From the NCBI GenBank assembly GCA_004010535.1, contig RQYE01000002.1, positions 1 through 64,000 on the forward strand: 64,000 nucleotides of DNA, read 5' to 3'. Each line of letters opens with the position of its first letter. Position 1 is the stretch's first letter. The notes beneath the pieces are model-generated. The model did not search any database, was not told where the DNA came from, and worked only from the letters and a program-made list of their open reading frames with translations. Source of the stretch: Coriobacteriales bacterium OH1046 (GTDB taxonomy: Bacteria > Actinomycetota > Coriobacteriia > Coriobacteriales > Atopobiaceae). A program made the position numbers and the translations under genes. Shown here piece after piece: positions 51,643-61,287 of the stretch.

Positions 51643-53325
51643 ATGTCCGAGCCCATGCCCGCGATGACCGTCGTCGATATGCTCCGCAAGAACGTCGCGC
51701 TCTACGCCGACGAGGTCGCGCTCGTCGAGGTCAACCCCGAGGTCCAAGAGCCCCATCGCGTCACATGGCGCGACTTCGATCTCGTCCACTCCACCGAAAC
51801 CGAGCCCTACCGTCGCCAGATCAGCTGGCGTGTGTTCGACGAGAAGGCCAACCGTTTCGCCAACCTGCTGCTCTCGCGCGGTATCGGCAAGGGCGACAAG
51901 GTTTCCGTCCTGCTCTACAACTGCCTCGAATGGCTACCCATCTACTTCGGCATCCTGAAGACCGGCGCCGTGGCCGTGCCGCTCAACTTTCGCTATACCG
52001 GCGCGGAGATCCAGTACTGCGTCAACAAGGCCGAGGTGGACGCCTTGGTCTTCGGCCCGGAGTTCGTGAGCCGCGTGGAAGATCGTCTCGAGTCCATCTC
52101 ACGCAACCGCCTGCTCTTCTTCGTGGGCGGCGTCTGCCCCGACTTCGCCGAGGACTACTTCGAGCTCTCGTGCAACTGTCCGAGCAACGATCCGCGCATC
52201 CCCATCTCGCTCGACGAGGACGGTGCCATCTATTACTCCAGCGGTACCACCGGCTTTCCCAAGGCCATCCTGCATGCGCACATGTCGCTCGCCCAAGCCG
52301 CCGAGATGGAGGCCCGCCACCACGAGACCGTCCACGACGATGTCTTCCTCTGCATCCCGCCGCTCTACCATACGGGTGCGAAGTTCCACTGGATGGGCTC
52401 GCTCTATACGGGCGGCCGTGCAGTGCTTCTCCGCAGCGCTTCTCCCAAGGCCATCTTCGAGACGGTGAGCAACGAGCGCTGCACGCTCGTGTGGCTGCTC
52501 GTGCCGTGGGCGCAGGACATCCTCACGGCCATAGAAAGCGGCGAGCTGTGCCTTGAGGACTACCGGCTCGGCCAGTGGCGCCTCATGCATATCGGCGCCC
52601 AACCCGTGCCCAAGAGCCTCATCCGCAGGTGGAAGCAGGTCTTTCCCCATCACGACTACGATACCAACTACGGCCTTTCCGAGAGCACCGGCCCGGGTTG
52701 CGTGCATCTGGGAATGGAGAACATCGACCGCGTGGGTGCCATCGGCGTGCCCGGCTACCGCTGGCAGTGCAAGGTCTGCTCCGATGCCGAGGGCACCGAA
52801 GTTCCGCCGGGACAGACCGGCGAGCTTTGGGTGAAGGGTCCCGGCGTCATGCGCTGCTACTACAACGATCCCAAGGCCACGGCCGAGACGCTTCACGATG
52901 GTTGGCTGCTTACCGGCGATATGGCGCGCGTGGACGAGGACGGTTTCATCTGGCTTGTCGACCGCAAGAAGGATGTCATCATCATGGGCGGCGAGAACAT
53001 CTACCCGGTGCAGATCGAGGACTTCCTCGCGGGTTATCCCGCCATCCAGGATGTGGCCGTCATCGGCATCCCCGATGAGCGTCTCGGCGAGGTGAGCTGC
53101 GCCATCATCCAGCTCAAGCCCAACCACCTCGACGCTGGCGGCAGCCCCGTCGATATCACCGAGCAGGATATCGAGGACTTCTGCCTCGACTTGCCACGCT
53201 ACAAGCGCCCGCGCCGCGTGATCTTCGCGCCCGTGCCGCGCAACCCCACGGGCAAGATCGAGAAACCCGCGCTGCGTGCCAAGTACGGTGCCGAGAACCT
53301 CGTCGACCGCGAGAACCAAGCATAA
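51643..53325 (+). CDS. AMP-dependent acyl-CoA synthetase/ligase
   Basis: A 560-residue ANL-superfamily enzyme. The ATP-binding loop YYSSGTTGFPKAI (about 198-210), TNYGLSES, LLTGDMARVDEDGFIWLVDRKKD and the C-terminal catalytic Lys in NPTGKIEK are all present. It forms an acyl-CoA through an acyl-AMP. The neighbouring IorA/IorB suggest an aryl-acetate or related acid as substrate, but the sequence alone does not fix it. It begins the operon, 46 bases before IorA. Confidence 0.9.
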   Translation: MSEPMPAMTVVDMLRKNVALYADEVALVEVNPEVQEPHRVTWRDFDLVHSTETEPYRRQISWRVFDEKANRFANLLLSRGIGKGDKVSVLLYNCLEWLPIYFGILKTGAVAVPLNFRYTGAEIQYCVNKAEVDALVFGPEFVSRVEDRLESISRNRLLFFVGGVCPDFAEDYFELSCNCPSNDPRIPISLDEDGAIYYSSGTTGFPKAILHAHMSLAQAAEMEARHHETVHDDVFLCIPPLYHTGAKFHWMGSLYTGGRAVLLRSASPKAIFETVSNERCTLVWLLVPWAQDILTAIESGELCLEDYRLGQWRLMHIGAQPVPKSLIRRWKQVFPHHDYDTNYGLSESTGPGCVHLGMENIDRVGAIGVPGYRWQCKVCSDAEGTEVPPGQTGELWVKGPGVMRCYYNDPKATAETLHDGWLLTGDMARVDEDGFIWLVDRKKDVIIMGGENIYPVQIEDFLAGYPAIQDVAVIGIPDERLGEVSCAIIQLKPNHLDAGGSPVDITEQDIEDFCLDLPRYKRPRRVIFAPVPRNPTGKIEKPALRAKYGAENLVDRENQA

Positions 53326-53371
53326 GGATGCGGGGAAAGGGGTACCCTTTCCTTGCAAGGAGGGGAATGCA

Positions 53372-55144
53372 ATGAGCAAGCAGCTGCTTTCGGGCAACGA
53401 GGCCATCGCCCAGGGAGCGTGGGAGGCCGGCGTCAAAGTGGGCGTGGGCTATCCCGGTACCCCCTCGACCGAGGCCCTCGAGACCCTCGTCGCCAAGGAC
53501 GGTGTCTATTGCGAATGGTCTCCCAACGAGAAGGTCGCCCTCGAGATGGGCATCGGCTCGTCGCTGGGCGGGGTCCGCTCACTCGTCGCTATGAAGCATG
53601 TCGGCGTCAACGTGGCGGCCGACCCCTTCATGAGCGTGTCCAATACCGGCGTCAACGCGGGCCTCGTGCTGCTCGCCGCCGATGACCCCAGCTGCTACAG
53701 CAGCCAAAACGAGCAGGATAGCCGCAATTATGCGGCGTTCGCACGCATCCCCTGCCTCGATCCATCCGACAGCCAAGAGGCCTACGAGATGGCCCGTGCC
53801 GCCTTCGGGATCTCCGAGCGCTTCGATACCATCGTCATGCTGCGCGAGACCATGCGCATCGCGCACACGCGCACGATGGTCGAGGTCTTCGGCGAGCGAA
53901 CGGTTCCCGCTCAGCCCCCTTACGAGAGCCATCCCGAGAAGTACGTCATGATGCCGGCGAACGCCGTGAGCCGCACGCTCGCTGCCAACGATCGCGAGGA
54001 CGCTCTGCTCGCATGGGCCGACGAGACGCCGCTCAACCGTATCGAGCTGCGCGACAGGACCGTGGGCATCATCTGCGCAGGAGCCCTTTACACGCACGTG
54101 CGCGAGGCGCTGCCCGAGGCGTCGGTGCTCAAGCTGGGTGTGACGTGGCCGCTGCCCTCAGGCAGGATCGCTGAATTCGCCAGGGAGGTCGATGCCCTGT
54201 ACGTGGTGGAAGAGGCCTGCACCTACCTCGAGACCCGCATTCGTGCGCTGGGTATGCCGGTTCAGGATCCTCCCGCTGGCCGCTTGCCGCGTTCCGGCGA
54301 GGTCACGCCCGCACATATCCGCACCGCTTTCGGTATCGAGGATCCGTCGCACCTGCCTCCTGCCGAGGGCCTGCCCCCGCGCCCGCCTGCCTTCTGCACC
54401 GGATGCCCGCATCGCCTCGTCTACTGCGAGCTGCGCCGTATCAAGGCCATCGTCACCGGCGATATCGGCTGCTACACGCTCGGTGCCGTCGCGCCGTACC
54501 GTTCCGTCGATTCCGTCATCGATATGGGTGCGTCGCTCTCGATGGCGCACGGCATGGAGCTGGCGGGGGTGAGCGGGCAAACCGGTCGTCCGGTCATCGG
54601 CGTCATCGGAGACTCCACCTTCGCGCATTCCGGCATCACGAGCCTGCTCGGCACCGTCTACAACGGGGGCACTGGCACGCTCTGCATCCTCGACAACCGC
54701 ACCACGGCCATGACCGGCACGCAGGGCAACCCCGTGAACGGCGTTACGCTCGCGCAGCAGGCCGCCCGCGTGAGTCCGCTCGACAACCCGTCCGGCAAGC
54801 CGCTCGACCTGGTGAGGCTATGCGAGGCCATCGGCGTCGATGAGGTCGAGCTTGTGGATGCCCAGGATCTCAAGGCTATCCGCGCTGCGCTCAAGAGCGC
54901 TGTCAACCATACCGACAAACTTTCCGTCATCATCTTCAAGGCACCGTGCCGTCTGCTCGACCGCTCGAAACGGCCCATGCCCGTTATCCGCGATTGCCGC
55001 CGCTGCGGCACCTGCGTGAACATCGGCTGCCCCGCGCTCGGCAAAGATGAGACGGGCCATCCCGTTATCGACCCCGCCCAGTGCATCGGCTGCGGGCAGT
55101 GCGCCCAGTCGTGCCCGTTCGGCTGCATTACCCAGGAGGGATAG
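53372..55144 (+). CDS. iorA: Indolepyruvate:ferredoxin oxidoreductase, alpha subunit
   Basis: A 590-residue thiamine diphosphate enzyme. The N-terminal pyrimidine-binding part begins QLLSGNEAIAQGAWEAGVKVGVGYPGTPSTE; the ThDP-binding part has GDIGCYTLG, GASLSMAHGMELAG, VIGDSTFAHSG and DNRTTAMTG; the C-terminus carries two [4Fe-4S] clusters (CRRCGTCVNIGCP and CIGCGQCAQSCP). It oxidatively decarboxylates aryl pyruvates to aryl-acetyl-CoA, reducing ferredoxin. AAGGAGGGG precedes the start. Its partner IorB follows after 2 bases. Confidence 0.95.
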   Translation: MSKQLLSGNEAIAQGAWEAGVKVGVGYPGTPSTEALETLVAKDGVYCEWSPNEKVALEMGIGSSLGGVRSLVAMKHVGVNVAADPFMSVSNTGVNAGLVLLAADDPSCYSSQNEQDSRNYAAFARIPCLDPSDSQEAYEMARAAFGISERFDTIVMLRETMRIAHTRTMVEVFGERTVPAQPPYESHPEKYVMMPANAVSRTLAANDREDALLAWADETPLNRIELRDRTVGIICAGALYTHVREALPEASVLKLGVTWPLPSGRIAEFAREVDALYVVEEACTYLETRIRALGMPVQDPPAGRLPRSGEVTPAHIRTAFGIEDPSHLPPAEGLPPRPPAFCTGCPHRLVYCELRRIKAIVTGDIGCYTLGAVAPYRSVDSVIDMGASLSMAHGMELAGVSGQTGRPVIGVIGDSTFAHSGITSLLGTVYNGGTGTLCILDNRTTAMTGTQGNPVNGVTLAQQAARVSPLDNPSGKPLDLVRLCEAIGVDEVELVDAQDLKAIRAALKSAVNHTDKLSVIIFKAPCRLLDRSKRPMPVIRDCRRCGTCVNIGCPALGKDETGHPVIDPAQCIGCGQCAQSCPFGCITQEG

Positions 55145-55146
55145 AC

Positions 55147-55779
55147 ATGGCGCACAGCATCATGGACGGATCGATCGGTATAGGCGAGAAACGCGTAGAG
55201 CTCGACCGCACCCTCACCATCCTGCTCGTGGGTGTTGGCGGCCAGGGAACCATCTTGGCCGGCAATATCCTCGCCATGACGGCGGCCGAGGCGGGGCTTG
55301 ACGTGAAGGTCTCCGAGATCCACGGCATGAGCCAGCGCGGAGGATCCGTATCGACCGTCATCCGCGTGGGCGAGAAGGTCGAATCCATGGTCTGCGATCC
55401 CGGTTGCGCCGACATCGTGGTTGCGTTCGAGATCGTCGAGGCCCTCCGTGCCCAGCAGTACCTGCGTGAGGGCGGCACGATGTTTGTCAACGACGAGGAG
55501 ATCGTGCCCGTCTCGGTGAATGTGGGTAATTTCAGGATGCCCGAGAAGGCTGCCATGCATCTGGATGAGATTGGCGCGATCCGCATCGATGCGGGCGAGA
55601 TCGCACGCTCGGCTGGTAGCCCTCGCTCGACCAACGTGGTGCTTGTGGGTGCGCTCTCCACGGCCCTGCCGTTCGCGGTGGAAAAGTGGGAAGATGCCAT
55701 CAGGCGCCGCGTCCCGCCCAAGACCGTCGGCGCCAATCTCGAGGCCTTCGCCCGCGGTCGCGCGTCTGTTGGGGCGTGA
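55147..55779 (+). CDS. iorB: Indolepyruvate:ferredoxin oxidoreductase, beta subunit
   Basis: A 210-residue gamma-type subunit of 2-oxoacid:ferredoxin oxidoreductases: LLVGVGGQGTILAGNILAMTAAEAGLDVKVSEIHGMSQRGGSVSTVIR is the family core. A short N-terminal extension of about 20 residues precedes it. CAGGAGGG lies before the ATG. With IorA it makes aryl-acetyl-CoA from transaminated aromatic amino acids. It ends 62 bases before repeat copy C. Confidence 0.94.
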   Translation: MAHSIMDGSIGIGEKRVELDRTLTILLVGVGGQGTILAGNILAMTAAEAGLDVKVSEIHGMSQRGGSVSTVIRVGEKVESMVCDPGCADIVVAFEIVEALRAQQYLREGGTMFVNDEEIVPVSVNVGNFRMPEKAAMHLDEIGAIRIDAGEIARSAGSPRSTNVVLVGALSTALPFAVEKWEDAIRRRVPPKTVGANLEAFARGRASVGA

Positions 55780-55841
55780 TTCTGGGGACGAAAACCGCTT
55801 CAGAGCCTGATCTGCAGACGAAAATTTCCCTATATAAGGTT

Positions 55842-55877
55842 GAGTTTGTACTTTGTGACCTACGGGAATACAGACTC
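55842..55877. repeat. GAGTTTGTA/TACAGACTC inverted repeat, copy C
   Basis: GAGTTTGTA (55842-55850) and TACAGACTC (55869-55877), one mismatch between arms, lie just downstream of iorB. Confidence 0.65.
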
Positions 55878-55925
55878 GACACAGGTTACCCGACCGTTAA
55901 CTGGAAAAATGTGGAATGATGCACC

Positions 55926-55974
55926 TTGAGTTTGTACTCTGTGCCTGCGTCACTTTTTTAAAGTACAAACTCAA
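55926..55974. repeat. TTGAGTTTGTACT inverted repeat, copy D
   Basis: This is the longest copy: 13-base perfect arms TTGAGTTTGTACT (55926-55938) and AGTACAAACTCAA (55962-55974). The right arm lies at the 3' end of the leftward gene remnant. Confidence 0.75.
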
Positions 55975-55979
55975 TGTCG

Positions 55980-56321
55980 AGGGCGCCTTCGTCAGCCCGA
56001 AAGAGCCCCTTCATGACTTTGGTGAAAGCCGCGTATATCAAGCAGGACGGCCAACGCGTGTTTGCCGCCGAAGATGGTGCGGGCGACCTTGGTCTCCGAG
56101 ATCTTGAGCGGGCCAATCTTAGCGAGGTCTTGATCGGTCTCGAATAGGAGCAGGCGATCCTTGGTGCGGGCATAGTCTATCGCTGCGCCAAGCATGGCGA
56201 CAACGTGGATGCTCAACACCACGGTATCAAGGACGAACAGCGCCATGTCCCTCACAAGCTCGGGCCTCTGAACGGACCCTTGCGCAACATCCTTTGGATC
56301 CAGTCGCCTTTCTCCAATCAT
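55980..56321 (-). pseudogene. Leftward gene remnant of unknown family
   Basis: A 109-codon frame starting at 56321 has protein-like content: LVRDMALFVLDTVVLSIHVVAMLGAAIDYARTKDRLLLFETDQDLAKIG and ISETKVARTIFGGKHALAVLLDI. Near its end the adjacent frame becomes the better one (TKVMKGLFRADEGALDIEF), which suggests a frameshift close to 56040. No ribosome site is seen. I do not recognise the family; it seems to be a C-terminal piece of a larger gene. Confidence 0.4.
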
Positions 56322-56520
56322 AAAACCGTAACGGCCTCTATTCTCCTGCCCTTACGGTTCTCGATGAGACGGGGGAGATGCATCTTGCTTCGCGGGCGTG
56401 CGCATGCGGATCTCGGACTACACTCTGCTGAGAATGTTGCTATAGCAACAGAATAAATCCTATCAAACCAGTATCCTTAAGACGGAAGTAAGAATTTTCT
56501 AACTCAAAAGGGGAGACGAT

Positions 56521-56883
56521 ATGGCAGGCAAGCACATCGACCTCGGTGTGCCCGTCTTCGAGGCGGTTTCGGCGAGATCGACAAACCGGGCATGCTGCAG
56601 ACGATGGGTCGCATCATGACTCTGCGCAAAGGCTCGTATGCGAGGGGCGTGGCGCTCGGCACGGTTGTGGCGGCGCAGCAGGGGCGTGGCCTTGCGGTCG
56701 CGGGCTACAGACGATCGAGCCGGAGGCGCTGGAAGAGCAGCCCGCCCCGCCGATTCCATTCGCATGCGCTATTTGGAGGTCTACGACGATGCCGGGGAGT
56801 ACCTCGGCGCGCTCGAAGTCGTCCAGCGCTTTGCCGCCATGCCCCCCAAGCCCGGCGAGATCCTCGTCGATGGACAAAGGTAG
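56521..56883 (+). pseudogene. Frameshifted DUF1858/DUF438-type gene
   Basis: It begins MAGKHIDLGVPVFEAVS behind GGGGAGACGAT, like DUF1858 domains, then shifts frame: GEIDKPGMLQTMGRIMTLRKGSYARGVALGTVVAA continues the same domain in another frame. A third stretch, RMRYLEVYDDAGEYLGALEVVQRF (end at 56883), resembles the PAS-like end of such proteins. At least two frame changes and a shortened middle mean it is broken. The cupin gene follows after 8 bases, so the two once formed an operon. Confidence 0.6.
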
Positions 56884-56891
56884 GGGACTCC

Positions 56892-57542
56892 ATGGATGAG
56901 CAGACAGGAAAGGTTTTCTCCATCGCTGCCGAGAACTTCCCGGTACCGGGCTGCACAGCGTCTCGTACGGTTTGGCAGGCGCCTACGGCGTCGCTCGCGT
57001 GCTTCTCGCTCGCGGAGGGCACCGATATCAGCGCGGAGCTCTATGGCTACCCCAAGCTGCAGATGGCTGTTGCGGGAGAAGTCCAGGCCACCGGTGCTCT
57101 GAGCGCGCTGCTCGGGCCCGGAGGCACCATCGTCACCCCCACGGATGTCCCCGTCGGCATGCGCGCCGATAGGAACGCCGTCTTCATCGAGCTTTCTATG
57201 GATAAGGAGACCGCTATGAACCCCATCATCGAAACCGGCGCAGTGTTCTCGCTCAAGGATCTCGTGCCGTATCAGGATGGTCGCATCGTGAATATGGACG
57301 TTGCGGGCAGCCCCGCCTACAAGGTCGTAGCCATGAGCTTCGATGCCGGCACGGCCCTTTCGGAGCATGCCGCCCCAGGCGAGGCCCTCGTCTTCGCGCT
57401 CGACGGGGAGGCGACGATCGCCTACGAGGGAAAGGAGCACCTGCTCCATGCGGGCGAGGCCTTCAAATTCGACGCCGGCGGCCGTCATGCGGTGCGTGCC
57501 GACAAGCGCTTCAAGATGGCGCTTTTCCTCTCGCTCGCATAG
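56892..57542 (+). CDS. Two-domain cupin protein
   Basis: A 216-residue protein with two cupin barrels. The second (about 115-216) is clear: YKVVAMSFDAGTALSEHAAPGEALVFALDGEATIAYEGKEHLLHAGEAFKFDAGGRHAVRA, with HxxPGE and a late His. The first (about 1-110) is weaker (EGTDISAELYGYPKLQMAVAGEV, GGTIVTPTDVPVGMRA) and lacks most metal ligands. The start at 56892 follows GGTAGGGG. The function is unknown. In related genomes, such cupins sit beside Crp-family regulators, as here (convergent, 9 bases apart). Confidence 0.82.
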   Translation: MDEQTGKVFSIAAENFPVPGCTASRTVWQAPTASLACFSLAEGTDISAELYGYPKLQMAVAGEVQATGALSALLGPGGTIVTPTDVPVGMRADRNAVFIELSMDKETAMNPIIETGAVFSLKDLVPYQDGRIVNMDVAGSPAYKVVAMSFDAGTALSEHAAPGEALVFALDGEATIAYEGKEHLLHAGEAFKFDAGGRHAVRADKRFKMALFLSLA

Positions 57543-57550
57543 GGCTGCAG

Positions 57551-58219
57551 CTACAGTGCACGCAGGCGCTTCCCATCCATTTGGATGATGCCCCCATCGA
57601 CCATGCGCCCGAGCTCGCGGGAGAGGGCGCTGCGGTTGACGCTCAGATAGCGTGCGAGCTCGGTCCGCGTGAGCGGCAGGGTAACCCAGCCGTCCTTCCC
57701 GATGGGCAGGTTCTGCAGGTACGCGAGGATGCGGTCGCGCAGGCCGCGCTGCGAGAGGATGCGCACCTTCATGTTGAGGAACGCATCCTTGCGGGCGAGG
57801 CTCAAGGCCAGATTCGACAGGAGCCGCGCGCCGATGAGACCGTTTCGGCTCGGGATCTGCTCGACCAACGATGCGACGTCGAGGAAGAGCACGCAGCCCG
57901 CCTCTGCGGCGCGCAGCTGGATGGGGCTCGTCCCGCCGAGGCAGGCGATCGCCTCGCCGAACAGCAATCCGGCTCCGAAGCGCTCCATATCCACCTGATT
58001 GAATTGCTCGCTGACGAACGATCCCTCGACGACGCCCTCAAGGACGAGGCCTGCGCTCGGCACCGCTTCCCCTGCGCGCAAGATGATCTCCCCGCGTTTG
58101 AAGCGGCGCACGCGCGCATGGAGTGCGTCGAGCGCGGCACCGACCTCGGCGGGACCGACGCCCGCGAACAGCGGGCAGGAGCGGATGAGATCTCGATGCG
58201 GTTCGGTCAGGGTATCCAC
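57551..58219 (-). CDS. Crp/Fnr-family transcriptional regulator
   Basis: A 222-residue regulator. The N-terminal cyclic-nucleotide-like barrel (about 10-125) is followed by the dimerisation helix and a C-terminal helix-turn-helix TRTELARYLSVNRSALSRELGRMVDGGIIQMDGKRLRAL. There is no Fnr-type N-terminal cysteine cluster. It is convergent with the cupin gene, and such regulators often control a neighbouring cupin or redox gene, which may hold here. Confidence 0.88.
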   Translation of the reverse strand: MDTLTEPHRDLIRSCPLFAGVGPAEVGAALDALHARVRRFKRGEIILRAGEAVPSAGLVLEGVVEGSFVSEQFNQVDMERFGAGLLFGEAIACLGGTSPIQLRAAEAGCVLFLDVASLVEQIPSRNGLIGARLLSNLALSLARKDAFLNMKVRILSQRGLRDRILAYLQNLPIGKDGWVTLPLTRTELARYLSVNRSALSRELGRMVDGGIIQMDGKRLRAL

Positions 58220-58228
58220 AGGAGCCGC

Positions 58229-58756
58229 CTACAGTTCGCGGTGCTCGAAGCGCCCGTGCTCGTAGATGCCGTACGAATGCGTGCCGTCCTTGGGGATGCC
58301 CACACTGCCAGGATTGAAGATCGTCACGCCGTCGATCTGGCTCAGCACCTTGATGTGGGTATGGCCATAGAGCAGGGCGTCGCCCTCGACCAGCTCGGGC
58401 ATGCGCTCGATGCTGTTGTGGAAACCCGGTCCCCAGATGTGTCCGTGGGTGAGGAAGATAATGCGTCCCGCATCGTCGATCGTGGCGTAGTCGTCCATGC
58501 AGGGAAAGTCGAGCACCATCTGGTCGACTTCGGCATCGCAGTTGCCGCGCACGGCCATCACCTGGTCGGCGATGCCGTTGAGCATCTCGATGACCTGTTT
58601 GGGAGCGTAGTCTTCGGGCAGGTCGTTGCGCGGCCCATGATAGAGCAGGTCGCCGAGGAGCACCACGCGGTCGGGATGCTCGTCCTCGATGGCGCGCAGG
58701 AGTTTCCCGCACCAGGTGGCAGCACCGTGGATATCGGATGCGATCACGAGCTTCAT
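58229..58756 (-). CDS. Metallophosphoesterase (YfcE-like)
   Basis: A 175-residue calcineurin-type phosphodiesterase. The metal motifs are SDIHG (about 7-11), LGDLLYHG, VRGNCD, THGH and GHTH (YGHTHIKV). Length and motif set match YfcE, which cleaves phosphodiesters; the natural substrate is unknown. The start at 58756 follows GGAGG and overlaps the end of the acetyltransferase gene by 4 bases, so the two are co-translated. Confidence 0.9.
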   Translation of the reverse strand: MKLVIASDIHGAATWCGKLLRAIEDEHPDRVVLLGDLLYHGPRNDLPEDYAPKQVIEMLNGIADQVMAVRGNCDAEVDQMVLDFPCMDDYATIDDAGRIIFLTHGHIWGPGFHNSIERMPELVEGDALLYGHTHIKVLSQIDGVTIFNPGSVGIPKDGTHSYGIYEHGRFEHREL

Positions 58757-59232
58757 AGGATGGCCTCCATTTCCGTCTTCTGGACCTGCATCCCCATGGC
58801 CTCGTAGAATCTGCGTGCCGAGGGGTTGCATTCCCAGACATTCAAGGTGATATTGTAGAATCCCTGATCACGGGCCCAATCGAGCACATATTCGTAGAGC
58901 GCGGTGCCTACATGCTGCCCGCGTGAGTCCTCGTCGACGCAGAAATCGTCGATGTAGAGCGTACGGATGGGCTGCATGCTGTGCGATGCGGGGCGATCCC
59001 TCACCGCGCAGAGCGCATATCCCAGAAGCGCGCCCGGCGCGGCATCTTCGTCGAGCGCCACGAAGCAGGGACGCTCGGTATCGGCGATAAGCCCGAGGAT
59101 CTCGTCGTCGGTGTACTTGCGGGTACCTGCACGGAAGAGATCGGGACGTCCTTCAGCATGAACCGCGAGCACCTGGCCGAGCAGGCGGCGGATGCCGGGC
59201 AGATCGGCATCGACGGCGCATCGGATGAGCAT
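58753..59232 (-). CDS. GNAT-family N-acetyltransferase
   Basis: A 159-residue acetyltransferase. The acetyl-CoA-binding motif is around IDDFCVDEDSRGQHVGTALYEYVLDWARDQG (about 95-125), followed by LNVWECNPSARRFYEAMGM. The substrate is unknown. It is the first gene of a two-gene leftward unit with the phosphoesterase. GAAAGGGG precedes the ATG. Confidence 0.9.
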   Translation of the reverse strand: MLIRCAVDADLPGIRRLLGQVLAVHAEGRPDLFRAGTRKYTDDEILGLIADTERPCFVALDEDAAPGALLGYALCAVRDRPASHSMQPIRTLYIDDFCVDEDSRGQHVGTALYEYVLDWARDQGFYNITLNVWECNPSARRFYEAMGMQVQKTEMEAIL

Positions 59233-59330
59233 GGTGGGCCCCTTTCGCGCGAGGACATCACCTTGCAGTGTAGCAGGGGGAGCGTCTGATGGCGCTATAC
59301 TAGCCTAAACGAAACAGAGGGGGCTTTATC

Positions 59331-60215
59331 ATGGCAGGCGTGGCACTTGTCCTCGAGGGTGGCGGATACCGTGGCATCTACACGGGCGGTGTGCTCGACG
59401 TTTTCATGGAGCGCGGCGTCGACCGCTTCTCATCGGTCTGGGGCGTTTCGGCCGGCGCCATGAATGCGGGCAACTTCCTTGCGCGCCAGATAGGGCGCAC
59501 CATGCGCGTCATGCTCGCCTTCCGCGACGATCCGCGTCTCATGTCGCTCATATCGCTCGCCAAGACCGGTAACATCACCAGCCCCGAGTTCATGTACGAC
59601 GAGATCCAGAACCATCTCGATCCTTTCAACAACGAAACCTTCAACGCCAATCCCACGCCCCTGTACGCGGTTGCCTCCGATGTGGTCTTCGGGGGACCCG
59701 TCTACCTCGCCGTGAGCAAGATGCCCGATGATCTGCCCAAGATCCAGGCGTCGGCATCGCTCCCCGGCATCTCGCAGGCCGTCGAGATCGACGGCATGCG
59801 CCTTCTGGACGGCGGCACCGCGGACTCCGTCCCCTTTGCCGCTGCGCTCGGTCTTGCGGACTCCGATCCTCCCCAGGGATACGAGCCGGCGGATCGCGCA
59901 CTGGTGGTCCTCACGCAGGATCGGGCCTATCGCAAGCGCCCCGATTGTGAAAAACTTGCGATCCGCACGCATCGCTACGATAATTTCCCATATTTCCTCG
60001 AAGCGCTCAAAACGCGCGGGCAGCGCTATAACGAACAGCGTGAACAGCTCTTCGAGCTGGAAGAACAGGGCAGGATCCTCGTGATCGCCCCCGAGGAGCC
60101 CGTCACGGTGGGCGTCTCGGAGAGGGACGGGGCGCCGCTCCTCGACCTCTATCTGCAGGGCCGCGCCCAAGCAGAATCGAGGATAGACGAAATTCGCGCG
60201 TTTATCTGCGATTGA
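59331..60215 (+). CDS. Patatin-like phospholipase family protein
   Basis: A 294-residue serine lipase-type protein. It has the oxyanion loop GGGYRGIYTGG (about 11-20), nucleophile GVSAG (about 40-44) and catalytic Asp in LLDGGTADSVPF (about 160). It resembles the RssA/YlbK-type bacterial patatins with no signal peptide, so it probably acts on membrane lipids from inside. It stands alone, upstream of the ribosomal protein genes. Confidence 0.92.
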   Translation: MAGVALVLEGGGYRGIYTGGVLDVFMERGVDRFSSVWGVSAGAMNAGNFLARQIGRTMRVMLAFRDDPRLMSLISLAKTGNITSPEFMYDEIQNHLDPFNNETFNANPTPLYAVASDVVFGGPVYLAVSKMPDDLPKIQASASLPGISQAVEIDGMRLLDGGTADSVPFAAALGLADSDPPQGYEPADRALVVLTQDRAYRKRPDCEKLAIRTHRYDNFPYFLEALKTRGQRYNEQREQLFELEEQGRILVIAPEEPVTVGVSERDGAPLLDLYLQGRAQAESRIDEIRAFICD

Positions 60216-60324
60216 GTTGTAGTACAATTTTGAAGCTTTCTTTGCAGAGCCCCGTAATCTCTGACAAGAAGACCCGCGTCGGTATGTCCAGATGCCGCCG
60301 CACCAACGCAAGTGGAGGAGTCAA

Positions 60325-60765
60325 GTGAAAAAGTCGACTCATTACGCCAAGGCGGGCGAAGTCGAGCGCGCATGGGTGCTCATCGACGCCGATGGCCTCA
60401 CGCTCGGACGTCTTGCCACCAAGGCCGCCATGATCCTTCGCGGCAAGAATAAGCCCCAGTTCACCCCCAACACCGATACGGGAGATTTCGTCGTCGTCAT
60501 CAACGCCGACAAGGTCGTCCTCACCGGTGTCAAGGCCGACCATAAGCGCTACTGGCGCTACTCCGGTTGGTTGGGCGGCATCAGGTTCGAGTCGTTCAAG
60601 GAGGCCATGGCGGCCCATCCCGAGCGCGTTGTCGAGCACGCTATCAAAGGCATGCTTCCCAAGACCACCCTCGGCCGCAAGCAGGGTATGAAGCTCAAGG
60701 TCTATGCCGGCCCCGAGCATCCGCATGCGGCTCAGAACCCCGTCAAGATCGAAGTGGAGGCATAA
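60325..60765 (+). CDS. rplM: 50S ribosomal protein L13
   Basis: A 146-residue ribosomal protein starting at GTG 60325 behind GGAGGAG. Typical blocks are [64 protein letters not shown] and [12 protein letters not shown]. It is followed by rpsI after 3 bases, the usual pairing. Confidence 0.98.
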   Translation: MKKSTHYAKAGEVERAWVLIDADGLTLGRLATKAAMILRGKNKPQFTPNTDTGDFVVVINADKVVLTGVKADHKRYWRYSGWLGGIRFESFKEAMAAHPERVVEHAIKGMLPKTTLGRKQGMKLKVYAGPEHPHAAQNPVKIEVEA

Positions 60766-60768
60766 GCG

Positions 60769-61164
<396 letters not shown>

Positions 61165-61192
61165 CGCTTCGCGAGTATATATGCAAGCACGG

Positions 61193-61218
61193 GCCCGCCG
61201 CGTCTGCGGCGGGCTTTT
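61193..61218 (+). terminator. Intrinsic terminator of rplM-rpsI
   Basis: GCCCGCCGC (61193-61201) pairs perfectly with GCGGCGGGC (61206-61214) and is followed by TTTT. Confidence 0.9.
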
Positions 61219-61287
61219 CCGCATATAACTCGGCTGGCTTCCCCATGCCGTGCCCTCTCCCCACGAAACGCACGGTTTTTTCAGTAC

